A stretch of DNA of 64,000 nt from Zunongwangia atlantica 22II14-10F7 (GTDB lineage Bacteria; Bacteroidota; Bacteroidia; Flavobacteriales; Flavobacteriaceae): NCBI RefSeq assembly GCF_002094855.1, contig NZ_ARYN01000002.1, forward strand, positions 186,001-250,000, in the 5' to 3' direction. Both the position numbers and the translations under genes were made by a program. This document shows, in pieces, positions 41,605 to 51,399 of this stretch; within the stretch, counting starts at the first letter, position 1, and the number at the start of each line of letters is the position of its first letter. Under the pieces are notes generated by a model. That model searched no databases and was not told the DNA's origin. It worked only from the letters and a program-made list of their open reading frames with translations.

Positions 41605-42597
41605 ATGAAAAAAATTCCTGCTCTATTTTTACTATTTTCAGTATTTCTAAATCTCAATGCCCAAGAGGTTAAAGAGCTTGGCTTAATGCTCGAAAATTAT
41701 GAGTATCCTTATCCCGTTTCTTTTTATCATTTTAATGCACAAAAAGATGATTATAAAATGGCTTATATGTATATACAGCCAGAAAATGATAACGGAAAAA
41801 CAGTAACACTACTTCACGGAAAAAACTTTAATGGCGCATATTGGGAAACCACGATCGACGCCCTAACCAAAGAAGGTTTCAATGTTTTGGTACCCGATCA
41901 ATTAGGCTTCGGGAAATCCAGCAAACCAAAATATTTTCAGTATACCTTTCAGCAATTGGCAGAAAACACCAAAGGATTAATCGATTCTCTAGGAATTGAA
42001 GAAACTACAATTTTAGGCCATTCTATGGGAGGAATGCTTGCCACACGTTTTACTTTAATGTATCCTGAAGTTACTAAAAACCTGGTTTTAGTTAATCCCA
42101 TTGGTCTAGAAGACTGGAAACTTAAAGTGCCTTATCAAAGCGTAGACGATTGGTATAAGAATGAAATCGGCAAAACCTACGAAGACATTAAGAATTATCA
42201 AAAAGAAAGCTATTATGCAGGCGATTGGAATCAAGATTATGCAAAATGGGCAAAACTTTTAGCCGGATGGACGCTTAACGAAAACTACGATCGCATAGCA
42301 TGGAATTCTGCTTTAACTTACGATATGATCTTTACCCAGCCTGTTGTTTACGAATTTAGTGAAATTAGTGTTCCTACTTTGTTGATCATTGGTACCAGGG
42401 ATCGTACCGCGCTAGGAAAAAATTTAGTCTCAAAACAGGTAAAATCGACCATGGGATTATATGATAAATTAGGTAGATCTACTCAGGATAAAATACCTAA
42501 TGCCCAGCTAGTTGAAATTCCAGATACAGGACATTTACCACATATCGAGGTATTCGATAAATTTATGACTCCGCTTCTCGAGTATCTAGAAAAATAA
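41605..42597 (+). CDS. Secreted alpha/beta-hydrolase
   Basis: 330 residues with signal peptide ending NLNAQ (about 19). Nucleophile Ser in LGHSMGGMLA, oxyanion region LLHGKNFNGAYW, acid Asp in IIGTRDRTALGKN and His in DTGHLPHIEVF. It looks like an esterase or epoxide/haloalkane-hydrolase-type fold with a cap domain; substrate unknown. Periplasmic. Alone between short intergenic gaps with no terminator seen before ftsK. Confidence 0.88.
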   Translation: MKKIPALFLLFSVFLNLNAQEVKELGLMLENYEYPYPVSFYHFNAQKDDYKMAYMYIQPENDNGKTVTLLHGKNFNGAYWETTIDALTKEGFNVLVPDQLGFGKSSKPKYFQYTFQQLAENTKGLIDSLGIEETTILGHSMGGMLATRFTLMYPEVTKNLVLVNPIGLEDWKLKVPYQSVDDWYKNEIGKTYEDIKNYQKESYYAGDWNQDYAKWAKLLAGWTLNENYDRIAWNSALTYDMIFTQPVVYEFSEISVPTLLIIGTRDRTALGKNLVSKQVKSTMGLYDKLGRSTQDKIPNAQLVEIPDTGHLPHIEVFDKFMTPLLEYLEK

Positions 42598-42681
42598 AGC
42601 GTACTATTTGGCGTTTTTCTATAAAATCGACCTCTTTTAAAATTGAATTTTATTTTCTTTATTTTAGATGAGGCTAATTTG

Positions 42682-42689
42682 TATTTTTG
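42682..42689 (+). promoter_or_regulatory. ftsK -7 promoter box (TATTTTTG)
   Basis: Exact TAnnTTTG, 22 bp before the ATG at 42712; the frame extends upstream only through this promoter. Confidence 0.6.
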
Positions 42690-42711
42690 CCAAAATTCCG
42701 AAAAACCACGC

Positions 42712-45126
42712 ATGGCCAAAAAGAAAACCAGAACTAAGAAAACCACTAAAAATTCAAAGAAATTTTCGTTTGCACTAAACCGACACCAAAAGGTTGTTTT
42801 GGGCAGTTTTCTTATGCTTTTTGGTTTAGCCCTAATTGTTGCTTTTATCTCTTTTTTATTTAACTGGCAGGCAGATCAAAGTACCTTACAGGAATTTAGC
42901 GATCGTAGTATAGAGGCAAAAAACTGGTTAAGCAAATTTGGTGCATTAATTAGTGATTTCTTTATTTACCAGGGCTTTGGTATAGCTTCTTTTTCTATAG
43001 CTGTATTAATCACCATGTCTGGCATTTACCTGTTTTTTGGAATGGCTTCAAAAAAACTGGTTTCGTTCTGGTTTTGGGGCATTTTGGTTATGATTTGGGC
43101 ATCAATAGTCTTAGGTTTTTTTACAGAGCATTCTATTTTAGGAGGAACCATTGGTTTTGAAATGAATGATTTTCTTCAGGATTATTTAGGATTTTTTGGT
43201 ACAGCACTACTTCTATTTTTCCTTTTTATTGCATACGCTGCATTACGTTTAAAGCTTACGCCAGAGATGGTGGGCACGTTTGTAAAAACTAAAAAGGATG
43301 ATATTAATGCTGAATTTAAGGCAGCCAAAGAAGCTTCAGCCAATAAAATGACGGCTAATGTTACCGATGAAGAGCAGGATTGGAAAAAACAAAGTATTAA
43401 AACTGAAGAAAAGCCTGTAGTAGACGATACTGCTCCTGAAATTGATTTCGAAAACAACCTTTCTGAAGTTAATGCGGCTTCAGAAACTAAAAATACACCT
43501 CAAAAAGCTTCCGAAGAAAAAGAAGAAGAGCCAGCAGAACTTGCCATGGAGGTAGAAACTGCCCCTGAAGAAGAAGAGGTAGATGAAGATAAACTCAGCA
43601 AAAAATTAGTCAGCGATTTTGGCGAATTTGATCCTACATTAGAGCTTGGAAATTATAAATACCCAACATTAGAACTATTGCAGGATTATGGCGGCGGTAT
43701 CACGATTAACCAAAAAGAGCTTGAGGAAAATAAGAACAGAATTGTAGATACGCTTAAAAACTACAAGATCGAAATTGCCCAGATTAAAGCTACAGTTGGT
43801 CCTACAGTAACTTTATACGAAATTGTTCCTGAAGCCGGAATTAGAATTTCTAAGATCAAAAACTTAGAAGATGATATCGCACTTTCATTAGCTGCACTTG
43901 GAATTAGAATTATAGCGCCAATACCTGGAAAAGGAACCATTGGTATAGAAGTGCCTAATAAAAATTCTACCATCGTTTCAATGCGATCTGTAATTGCTTC
44001 GCCAAAATTTCAAAATGCCGAGATGGAACTGCCAATGGCATTAGGAAAAACCATTAGTAACGAAACTTTTGTCGTAGATCTTGCCAAAATGCCACACATG
44101 CTAATGGCAGGTGCGACGGGACAAGGTAAATCTGTTGGGTTAAACGCCATCCTTACTTCCCTACTCTATTCTAAGCATCCTGCTGAAGTGAAATTTGTTT
44201 TGGTAGATCCTAAGAAAGTAGAATTGACGCTTTTTAATAAAATTGAGCGTCATTATTTAGCAAAACTACCAGATACAGACGATGCTATTATTACCGATAA
44301 CACAAAGGTTATTAATACATTAAATTCTCTTTGTATCGAAATGGACGATCGTTACGAACTGCTTAAAGATGCTATGGTTCGTAACATTAAAGAATACAAT
44401 GTTAAGTTTAAAAACCGAAAACTAAATCCTGAAAACGGACATAAATTTTTACCGTATATCGTGCTGGTTGTAGATGAGTTTGCAGATTTAATTATGACAG
44501 CCGGGAAAGAAGTAGAAACTCCAATTGCGCGTTTAGCTCAGCTTGCCCGTGCAGTTGGGATTCATTTAATTATTGCAACACAAAGACCTTCGGTAAACGT
44601 AATTACAGGGATTATAAAAGCTAACTTCCCGGCACGTATTGCTTTTAGAGTAACCTCGAAGATCGATTCTAGAACCATTTTAGATGGCCCGGGAGCAGAT
44701 CAGTTAATTGGTCGTGGAGATATGCTATTTACTCAGGGAAGCTCTATGAGACGTTTGCAATGTGCTTTTGTAGATACACCTGAAGTAGATAAGATAACCG
44801 AGTTTATTGGTTCACAAAAAGCTTATCCAGATGCCCACATGCTGCCAGCTTACGAAAGTGAGGAAAGTGGCACAGGACTTGATATAGATGTGAGCGAACG
44901 CGATAAGCTATTTAGAGACGCAGCTGAAGTTATTGTTACCGCCCAGCAGGGATCGGCTTCTTTGCTACAGCGAAAACTAAAACTTGGCTATAACAGGGCC
45001 GGTAGAATTATAGATCAACTTGAAGCTGCCGGAATTGTAGGGCCTTTTGAAGGAAGTAAAGCAAGACAGGTTTTAGTACCAGATCTTTTAGCCTTAGAGC
45101 AATTATTAAACGAAGAACCTAAATAA
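42712..45126 (+). CDS. ftsK: DNA translocase FtsK/SpoIIIE
   Basis: 804 residues from ATG 42712 (AKKKTRTKK, a basic start before the first membrane segment). Four membrane segments (about 30-190), an acidic Glu-rich linker (about 215-300), then the FtsK motor with Walker A MAGATGQGKSVGLNA and Walker B LVVDEFADLIM, plus RLAQLARAVGIHLIIATQRPS. The last 65 residues (FRDAAEVIVTAQQGSASLLQRKLKLGYNRAGRIIDQLE) are the DNA-reading gamma winged helix. Pumps the chromosome terminus at division. Followed by lolA. Confidence 0.96.
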   Translation: MAKKKTRTKKTTKNSKKFSFALNRHQKVVLGSFLMLFGLALIVAFISFLFNWQADQSTLQEFSDRSIEAKNWLSKFGALISDFFIYQGFGIASFSIAVLITMSGIYLFFGMASKKLVSFWFWGILVMIWASIVLGFFTEHSILGGTIGFEMNDFLQDYLGFFGTALLLFFLFIAYAALRLKLTPEMVGTFVKTKKDDINAEFKAAKEASANKMTANVTDEEQDWKKQSIKTEEKPVVDDTAPEIDFENNLSEVNAASETKNTPQKASEEKEEEPAELAMEVETAPEEEEVDEDKLSKKLVSDFGEFDPTLELGNYKYPTLELLQDYGGGITINQKELEENKNRIVDTLKNYKIEIAQIKATVGPTVTLYEIVPEAGIRISKIKNLEDDIALSLAALGIRIIAPIPGKGTIGIEVPNKNSTIVSMRSVIASPKFQNAEMELPMALGKTISNETFVVDLAKMPHMLMAGATGQGKSVGLNAILTSLLYSKHPAEVKFVLVDPKKVELTLFNKIERHYLAKLPDTDDAIITDNTKVINTLNSLCIEMDDRYELLKDAMVRNIKEYNVKFKNRKLNPENGHKFLPYIVLVVDEFADLIMTAGKEVETPIARLAQLARAVGIHLIIATQRPSVNVITGIIKANFPARIAFRVTSKIDSRTILDGPGADQLIGRGDMLFTQGSSMRRLQCAFVDTPEVDKITEFIGSQKAYPDAHMLPAYESEESGTGLDIDVSERDKLFRDAAEVIVTAQQGSASLLQRKLKLGYNRAGRIIDQLEAAGIVGPFEGSKARQVLVPDLLALEQLLNEEPK

Positions 45127-45142
45127 AGATTTAAAAGTAAAA

Positions 45143-45784
45143 ATGAAAAAAGTAGTATTTCTAATACTTGCATGTTTTAGCCTTGGGATACAGGCTCAGA
45201 ATTCTCAAAAAGCTGAGCAACTTCTAAATGAAGTTTCTAAGAAGGTAAGTAGTTATGACAATATGGTGATCGATTTTAAATATGCTTTGGAGAATACTTC
45301 AGAAAATATTCATCAGGAAACTCGTGGTGACGCCAGCATAAAAGGCGATAAATATGTGCTGAATTTTATGGGAACCACCCAACTTTTTGATGGTAAAAAA
45401 GTATATACGATCATTCCAGAAGACGAAGAGATTAATATCTCTAATTACGTCGCTGAAGACGAAAATAACATCACTCCATCTAAAATGTTCACCTTCTATC
45501 AGGATGGATATAATTTTGATTGGGATATTACACAAAACGTGAATGGTAGAACGATTCAGTACGTTAAGTTAACTCCTAAGGATAGCGAGGCTGAAGTAAA
45601 AAATATTTTATTGGGAATCGATAAAGAGACCAAAAATATTTATAATCTTATCCAAACACAGCCAAACGGAACCAAGATTACGATTACAGTAAAAAGTTTT
45701 AAAACAAACCAGTCTCTTGCTCAAAATCTATTTACTTTTGACGAGAGCCGATATAGCAACTATTACATTAATCGTTTAGATTAA
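45143..45784 (+). CDS. lolA: Outer-membrane lipoprotein carrier LolA
   Basis: 213 residues, signal peptide ending GIQAQ (about 19). LolA fold: SSYDNMVIDFKYALENTSENIHQETRGDASIKGDKYVLNFMGTT... with the usual VYTIIPEDEEI and C-terminal ITVKSFKTNQSLAQNLFTFD. Shuttles lipoproteins across the periplasm. It sits between ftsK (16 bp) and an LptF/G permease, as is common in Bacteroidetes and matches the ftsK-lolA pairing in many bacteria. Confidence 0.92.
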   Translation: MKKVVFLILACFSLGIQAQNSQKAEQLLNEVSKKVSSYDNMVIDFKYALENTSENIHQETRGDASIKGDKYVLNFMGTTQLFDGKKVYTIIPEDEEINISNYVAEDENNITPSKMFTFYQDGYNFDWDITQNVNGRTIQYVKLTPKDSEAEVKNILLGIDKETKNIYNLIQTQPNGTKITITVKSFKTNQSLAQNLFTFDESRYSNYYINRLD

Positions 45785-45794
45785 TCTTACATCT

Positions 45795-47240
45795 TTGAAA
45801 ATACTAGACAGGTACATACTGGTAACTTATCTACAAACGTTCTTTACCGTTTTTGTCATCTTGATGTTCATTTTTGTTCTCCAGGCAATCTGGTTATACA
45901 TTGGTGAACTGGCAGGTAAAGATTTAGATGTAGCAATCATCTTAAAATTTCTACTGTATACCACACCAAAGTTAGTACCTATGGTATTACCACTTACTAT
46001 ATTGTTAACCTCGATTATGGTATTTGGGAATTTTGCTGAAAACTACGAGTTTGCTGCCATGAAATCATCTGGTATCTCCTTGCAGCGCGCAATGCGTGGG
46101 CTTACTCTATTTATCTTATTGGTAAGTGTCACTGCTTTTGTTTTTGCAAATAACGTGATCCCAGCGGCCGAATTTAAGATTATAAACCTAAGGAAGAATA
46201 TCGCTAAAATGAAACCGGCAATGGCAATTACCGGAGGTGTTTTTAACGAAGTTGGGAACATCAATATTAAGGTCGATGAAAAAACTGGAGATAACGATCA
46301 ATATCTTCATGATGTAATTATCCATACGGGAACAGAGCGTGGTGGTGATTATACTGTTATAAAATCCAGAGAAGGAGAATTAGTAAGTAGCGAAAATTCT
46401 AATGTTCTGTCTTTAATTCTTACAGACGGAAATTACTACAGGGAAGTTGAACCAAGTGACTACTCTAAAAGAGACCAAAAACCTTTTATGAAAAGTTACT
46501 TTGAAGAGTATACGATAAACATCGACCTATCAGAATTAAATCAGGTAGATATGGAAGATGAAAGTTATACTACCCAAAGTATGCTTAGAATTGGAGAACT
46601 TACCAAAAGTATCGATAGTTTTTCTGTGTCTTTAAATGAACGTAAAGAAGCTTTTGCGACCTCGATGTATAGCAGAACCGGGGTAAAATCTTTGGATGTT
46701 AATTTTAATCCGGAAGAATCTGATAAATACAAAAGCTTTGAGCATTCTATTTTAGATAATTACAATAGTGATCAATCACAAAGAATTATAGATGATGCAA
46801 TTCGCACCACAAATGCTGCAATCTCTCATTTATCCATAAAAAAGCAGGAATTTAAACAAAGTGTTCGGCGATTAAATAAGTATGAAATTGCATTGCACGA
46901 AAAGTATGTACTTGCCGTAGCCTGTATCGTTTTATTTTTTGTGGGCGCTCCTTTAGGTGCGATTATTCGTAAAGGAGGTATGGGATTACCTATGGTAATT
47001 GCTATCATCATTTTTCTAAGTTATCACTTTATAGGAATCTTTGCCAAGAACAGTGCTGAAGATGGAAGTATTAGTCCGTTTATAGCAACCTGGCTAAGTA
47101 CCCTAATTATGCTCCCTCTTGGGATTTACTTCACATATAGAGCCACTACAGACCAAGGATTATTTTCTTTAGACATGATTACAGAGCCTATCTCAAAGTT
47201 CTTTAAAAAGATAGGATTGGTAAAGCCGAAAGATAAATAG
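45795..47240 (+). CDS. LptF/LptG (YjgP/YjgQ) family permease
   Basis: 481 residues, TTG start 10 bp after lolA; the TTG gives the standard start MKILDRYILVTYLQTFF. Membrane segments near 15-40, 60-90 and 100-120 at the N-terminus and three more after about 370, with a periplasmic beta-jellyroll between. Part of the LPS-export ABC complex that pulls LPS out of the inner membrane. Insert and coiled stretch (about 270-350, SFSVSLNERKEAF...) are longer than in E. coli. The single permease here needs a partner, perhaps elsewhere in the genome. Confidence 0.9.
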   Translation: MKILDRYILVTYLQTFFTVFVILMFIFVLQAIWLYIGELAGKDLDVAIILKFLLYTTPKLVPMVLPLTILLTSIMVFGNFAENYEFAAMKSSGISLQRAMRGLTLFILLVSVTAFVFANNVIPAAEFKIINLRKNIAKMKPAMAITGGVFNEVGNINIKVDEKTGDNDQYLHDVIIHTGTERGGDYTVIKSREGELVSSENSNVLSLILTDGNYYREVEPSDYSKRDQKPFMKSYFEEYTINIDLSELNQVDMEDESYTTQSMLRIGELTKSIDSFSVSLNERKEAFATSMYSRTGVKSLDVNFNPEESDKYKSFEHSILDNYNSDQSQRIIDDAIRTTNAAISHLSIKKQEFKQSVRRLNKYEIALHEKYVLAVACIVLFFVGAPLGAIIRKGGMGLPMVIAIIIFLSYHFIGIFAKNSAEDGSISPFIATWLSTLIMLPLGIYFTYRATTDQGLFSLDMITEPISKFFKKIGLVKPKDK

Positions 47241-47246
47241 ATTAAA

Positions 47247-47254
47247 TACCTTTG
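47247..47254 (+). promoter_or_regulatory. ribB -7 promoter box (TACCTTTG)
   Basis: Exact TAnnTTTG, 21 bp before the ribB ATG and just after the permease stop. The leader is far too short for an FMN riboswitch. Confidence 0.6.
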
Positions 47255-47275
47255 CTATTATAAAAAAGTTGCAAA

Positions 47276-48424
47276 ATGTCAGGAATTAATGAAGGACATA
47301 AATCCTTTAAATTAAATACAATTAAAGAAGCTATTGAGGACATCAAAGCTGGTAAAGTAATTATTGTTGTAGACGACGAAGATCGTGAAAACGAAGGCGA
47401 TTTTGTTGCTGCTGCAGAAAAGGTTACGCCAGAGATGATTAACTTTATGGCTACTCATGGACGCGGATTAATTTGCGCTCCAATTACCGAAGATCGCTCT
47501 AAAGAACTAGGATTAAATTTAATGGTAGATGATAATACCGTTTTACACAATACCCAGTTTACTGTTTCTGTAGATTTAATTGGTCATGGTTGTACTACCG
47601 GAATTTCTACCCACGATCGTGCAAAAACTATTAAAGCCTTAACTGAAAAAGAAACAAAACCTGAAGATTTAGGCCGTCCAGGACATATTTTCCCATTACG
47701 TGCTAAAAATGGCGGAGTTTTAAGAAGAACTGGCCATACTGAAGCTTCTATCGATCTAGCCCGTCTTGCAGGTTTACAATCTGCCGGAATTTTGGTGGAG
47801 ATCTTAAACGAAGATGGATCTATGGCAAGACTTCCTGAACTTATGGAAGTTGCCAAAAAATTTGATCTTAAAATTATTTCTATAGAAGACCTTGTGGCCT
47901 ATCGCATGCAACATGATTCGCTTATAGTAAAAGAAGAAGATTTTGAAATTAAGACCAGATTTGGCGATTTTCGACTTAGAGCTTTTAAACAAACAACCAA
48001 TAATCAAATTCATATAGCACTTACCAAAGGCTCTTGGACTAAAGAGGAAGAAGTACTGGTTCGTATGAATTCTACTTTGGTAAACAACGATATCTTAGGC
48101 ACGCTTACCAACGATGCCGATAAGAAATTAGATAGTATGTTTAAAGCCTTAAATAAAGATGGTAAAGGCGCTATTGTTTTTATTAATCCTGCTACTAAAC
48201 CACTAAGCCTTTTAAGTAGATTAGCAGAATTAAAAGACAGCCAGAAGGAAGGTGAGACAAAAGCACCACAACCTTCTATGGACAATAAGGATTTTGGAAT
48301 TGGTGCACAGATCTTACACGATCTTGGCATTCATAAAATAAAATTACTTTCTAACTCTAAACAAACCAAACGTGTTGGTATGATTGGCTATGGTTTAGAG
48401 ATCGTAGACTACGTAAGCTACTAG
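47276..48424 (+). CDS. ribB: 3,4-dihydroxy-2-butanone-4-phosphate synthase with degenerate GTP cyclohydrolase II domain
   Basis: 382 residues with the RibBA layout. The RibB half (1-205) is intact: [13 protein letters not shown] (31-43), [31 protein letters not shown] and [16 protein letters not shown], giving the butanone phosphate for riboflavin. The RibA-like half (about 215-382) has lost the zinc cysteines: the positions of the three Cys in the canonical HSECLTGD...SLRCDCG are T267, T278 and D280, and the catalytic REGRG loop is absent. A true GTP cyclohydrolase II must be encoded elsewhere. The half may be regulatory. Ends 4 bp inside convergent nitroreductase. Confidence 0.93.
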   Translation: MSGINEGHKSFKLNTIKEAIEDIKAGKVIIVVDDEDRENEGDFVAAAEKVTPEMINFMATHGRGLICAPITEDRSKELGLNLMVDDNTVLHNTQFTVSVDLIGHGCTTGISTHDRAKTIKALTEKETKPEDLGRPGHIFPLRAKNGGVLRRTGHTEASIDLARLAGLQSAGILVEILNEDGSMARLPELMEVAKKFDLKIISIEDLVAYRMQHDSLIVKEEDFEIKTRFGDFRLRAFKQTTNNQIHIALTKGSWTKEEEVLVRMNSTLVNNDILGTLTNDADKKLDSMFKALNKDGKGAIVFINPATKPLSLLSRLAELKDSQKEGETKAPQPSMDNKDFGIGAQILHDLGIHKIKLLSNSKQTKRVGMIGYGLEIVDYVSY

Positions 48425-49053
48425 TAAATATTTATAATGGTATCTTCTTCAGGGCGTCTTACTTTTTTGAAACTGGAGAAGATGTCATCTTTTGCACGAT
48501 ACCCCACAGGTAATACCAAAACAGATTTCAAATTCTTCTCTTTAAGCTCTAAAAGTTTATCGTACTCTTCAGGTAAGAAACCTTCCATTGGGCAGGCATC
48601 GATTTCTTCAGTAGCACAAACGGTAAGCAAAGTTCCCAAAACCAAATACGCCTGATTTTTAGCCCAAATTGTAAGATCCTCGGCAGATTTTTTTCCGAAG
48701 TCATCCACTAAAAAGTTTTTAAAGGGATCTAAAATTTCATCTGGAGTTTCTCGTATTTGCTTTACTCTTTCAAAATAATTCAGAATAAAATCTTTATCAA
48801 CTTTATCTTCAATACAAATTACAAGCACATGCGAAGCAGTAGAAAGCTGCGCCTGGTTCATTGCCTTTTCTTTCAGCGATTCCTGTAATTCTTTATTTTT
48901 AACCACCACCAATCTAATGGGTTGTAAACCATAAGAAGTAGCTGTTAAATTAAAAGCCTGCTTTAAAACATCGATTTTCGCCTCGGGTAAGATCTTTTCA
49001 CTGTCAAATTTTTTAACAGCATATCGCCATTGCAAAGCTTTTATATTGGTCAT
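48421..49053 (-). CDS. Nitroreductase family flavoprotein (NfsB-like)
   Basis: 210 residues. FMN-dependent NAD(P)H reductase fold: N-terminal RYAVKKFDSEKILPEAKID, FMN-binding LTATSYGLQPIRLVVVKN, ...NQAYLVLGTLLTVCATEEIDACPMEGF... and GYRAKDD at the end. Reduces quinones or nitro compounds; the physiological substrate is unknown. Its stop codon overlaps the end of ribB by 4 bp in convergent orientation. It starts with ATG and is followed upstream by an AT-rich gap. Confidence 0.9.
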   Translation of the reverse strand: MTNIKALQWRYAVKKFDSEKILPEAKIDVLKQAFNLTATSYGLQPIRLVVVKNKELQESLKEKAMNQAQLSTASHVLVICIEDKVDKDFILNYFERVKQIRETPDEILDPFKNFLVDDFGKKSAEDLTIWAKNQAYLVLGTLLTVCATEEIDACPMEGFLPEEYDKLLELKEKNLKSVLVLPVGYRAKDDIFSSFKKVRRPEEDTIINIY

Positions 49054-49177
49054 TTTTATGCTAATTTTTTTACAAATTTAAACAATGCTTTCAGGATTTA
49101 TAACGTTAAACCATAGAAATAACCTATTCATCAAATTTTATTGGTTATCTTCGAAATAAAAACGAAAAGGAGAATGC

Positions 49178-49807
49178 ATGCGCTTTCTTAAAAAATCTAT
49201 TCTTTATACGGTAATCCTAATTGTGCTTGGGATTTTGATTACTCTTGGATTAGAATCTTTTATAGCACAAGATACTTCTAGCCGTATTTACTCTAATGTT
49301 AATACCATTCCCACTGCCAAAACCGCAATAGTTTTAGGTGCCAGCGTACATTCAGATGGGCAACTCTCCCCTATTCTTCAGGATCGTGTAGATAGTGCTA
49401 TAGATCTTTACAAGGAAAATAAAGTTGAAGAAATTTTAATTAGTGGCGATCATGGCAGCGATAGCTATAACGAGGTAGATGCTATTGCAAATTATCTAAA
49501 AAATCATGGCATTCCACAAGATAAATTATTGTTAGATCACGCAGGTTTTGACACATACGATAGCATGTACAGGGCGCATAATGTTTTTGGTATTAAAGAT
49601 GCCATTGTGGTCACCCAAGAGTTTCACTTACCAAGAGCCATATTCATAGCCAAACATTTGGGTTTGGATTATCATGGACTTCAGGCTAAAGAACGCGCGT
49701 TTAAAATTGAAAATAAAATCATGAAACGTGAAAAACTAGCCAATTATAAAGCAGTTTTCGAGGTTATTTTTAAAATCGAACCTAGAGGGTCTAAAAAACA
49801 GGTATAG
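49178..49807 (+). CDS. sanA: SanA/DUF218 family membrane-anchored protein
   Basis: 209 residues, one N-terminal membrane anchor (about 8-27). DUF218 core: AIVLGASVHSDGQLSPILQDRVDSAIDLYKENKVEEILISGDHG, ...LDHAGFDTYDSMYRAHNVFGIKDAIVVTQEFHLPRAIFIA and a C-terminal basic stretch. SanA of E. coli is a periplasm-facing envelope-barrier protein (vancomycin exclusion at high temperature); exact function unclear. An AGGAGA five bases before the ATG resembles a Shine-Dalgarno site, unusual in this window. Confidence 0.85.
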   Translation: MRFLKKSILYTVILIVLGILITLGLESFIAQDTSSRIYSNVNTIPTAKTAIVLGASVHSDGQLSPILQDRVDSAIDLYKENKVEEILISGDHGSDSYNEVDAIANYLKNHGIPQDKLLLDHAGFDTYDSMYRAHNVFGIKDAIVVTQEFHLPRAIFIAKHLGLDYHGLQAKERAFKIENKIMKREKLANYKAVFEVIFKIEPRGSKKQV

Positions 49808-49889
49808 TTAAGCTTTCTCTAAATTGAATAAGCTTTGCGGGCGTTTTCGTATTTTTCAATTATAAATAAAAATCAACGAAAATCAGCTT

Positions 49890-50246
49890 ATGTTAACTGC
49901 CATTATACACATTCTTATTGATGCAGTAATCCTAATGATTGCAGCAAAATTTCTTAACAAAGTTCATCTTAAAAGCTTTAAAACCGCCATTCTGGTTGCC
50001 TAACTTATCGGAGTTTTAAGCTTCTTTTTAAGCTGGCTATTAACTGCCGTTTTAAATATCGCCACACTAGGAATGTTCTACTTTTTAGGTTTAGGATTTG
50101 TAACCCGCATTGTTGCTTACGCCATTATTATTGAAATTACCGATAAGTTAAGTAGTGGTTTTAAAACCGAAGGCTTTTTACCTTCACTATGGCTTGCTGT
50201 AATTTTGGCCCTTTTTGGAAGCATTTTAGACACTATGCTTTTTTAG
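49890..50246 (+). pseudogene. Phage holin family (PF04020-like) membrane protein, broken by in-frame stop
   Basis: A 118-codon frame from ATG 49890 to TAG 50244-50246 is continuous except for one TAA at codon 38 (50001-50003). Both halves read as one protein: MLTAIIHILIDAVILMIAAKF... before the stop and LIGVLSFFLSWLLTAVLNIATLG MFYFLGLGFV... after it, the four-helix pattern of the phage holin/YvlD family, ending SILDTMLF. One base change (for example CAA to TAA) would repair it. It overlaps the end of the next gene by 14 bp. Either a real recent pseudogene or a sequencing error; readthrough is less likely. Confidence 0.82.
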
Positions 50247-51384
50247 CGATTTTCGGGTTTCGCTTAGGTTTTCTTTTGGTCGTTTTAAATTTTCGTCCAT
50301 ACCAAATGTAAAAACCGGTAATAGGTAAAGCTGCAACGAACAGACTGCATAAAAATGCAATTATTTTCCCCGGAAGTCTAAAATATTGCCCGCTATGCAA
50401 ACCATAAGTCATTTCCTGAAGCTTTAATCCTCCACTTTTTGAATCGTAGCCAGATTGATGTAAAAGCGCTCCTGTTTTTGGATGAAATTGATAGTTAGAT
50501 TGATGATCAAAATGAAGTGATTTGGGATAAGCTCCGGTAATAATAGGCGAATTTTTGTCCTGTTTCCAAACAAAGTACATTCCGCTTTCTGGTTGTAAAT
50601 CTAAAGTTTGCTGAAATGCCAGGTCTATTGCATTTTGCTTATTTTGGTTATTTTCAGCATTATTTTTTATTTCTGAAGTAAAAAAATCTGATTCGTATCG
50701 CTCTCCTAAATTTGCTATAGCATAAAATGAATCGTGTACCGGCTCATATACAAAAGCAAGCCCGGTAATCGCCAATATCAAGGCTACAATTGAATTATAA
50801 AAACCAGTAACATTATGCCAGTCGTAATTGATTCTGCGCCAGCGAGCACTCCATTTTACCGATAATCGTTGTTTTAGATACTTTATTTTTTTAGGCCACC
50901 ACAGTACGAATCCGCTTAACAACAAGATCACAAAAATGATGCTTGAAATCCCTACAATTTGCTTTCCTATTTCCTGCGGAAGCAATAAATACATGTGCAA
51001 TTCTTCAATAATGGTGAAGAATTCGGTTTCCAGGTTCACTTTTTTGATCAGTTTACCGGTGTAAGGATCAAAATTCAGTAAAAAATTGGTTCCGTCTTCA
51101 GTAATAGTAACGGTAGCCGGTCGTGACGATCCGTTATAAACCACCATTGTAGCTTCAAAATCTGGCTGAAAATCATTCGCTTTTTTCAGCAAAAAAGAAG
51201 GCGCTATAAATGTCGAATCTTGATCTTCTACAAATCGATAATCGTAAAAAACATCTTTTAATTCGTCGTGAAACGTAAAAATACAGCCGGTAATGGCTAC
51301 AATAAAAACAACAATCCCAGAGGCTAATCCCAGCCATAAATGAATTTGATGTATTATTGATTTTAAAGCTTTTTTACCTGCCAT
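50233..51384 (-). CDS. PepSY-associated TM helix protein (iron-regulated membrane protein, PiuB-like)
   Basis: 383 residues from ATG 51384; the TTG at 51402 that would extend it lies in the -7 box. Four or more membrane segments: SIIHQIHLWLGLASGIVVFIVAITGCIF at the N-terminus, then near 150-170, 195-220 and 345-365, with a periplasmic PepSY-like region (HDELK, DDTN...). The HQIHLWLGL and DWHNVTGF segments carry His residues typical of the family, thought to bind haem for ferric-siderophore reduction. 76 bp downstream of a TonB siderophore receptor stop, same strand; the pair takes up and reduces ferric siderophores. Confidence 0.87.
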   Translation of the reverse strand: MAGKKALKSIIHQIHLWLGLASGIVVFIVAITGCIFTFHDELKDVFYDYRFVEDQDSTFIAPSFLLKKANDFQPDFEATMVVYNGSSRPATVTITEDGTNFLLNFDPYTGKLIKKVNLETEFFTIIEELHMYLLLPQEIGKQIVGISSIIFVILLLSGFVLWWPKKIKYLKQRLSVKWSARWRRINYDWHNVTGFYNSIVALILAITGLAFVYEPVHDSFYAIANLGERYESDFFTSEIKNNAENNQNKQNAIDLAFQQTLDLQPESGMYFVWKQDKNSPIITGAYPKSLHFDHQSNYQFHPKTGALLHQSGYDSKSGGLKLQEMTYGLHSGQYFRLPGKIIAFLCSLFVAALPITGFYIWYGRKFKTTKRKPKRNPKIAKKA

Positions 51385-51399
51385 TTTTAAAAATTTGAA

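Noticed and set aside
47241-47276. FMN riboswitch before ribB
   Set aside because: Only about 35 bp separate the permease stop and the ribB start, with a promoter box in it; too short.
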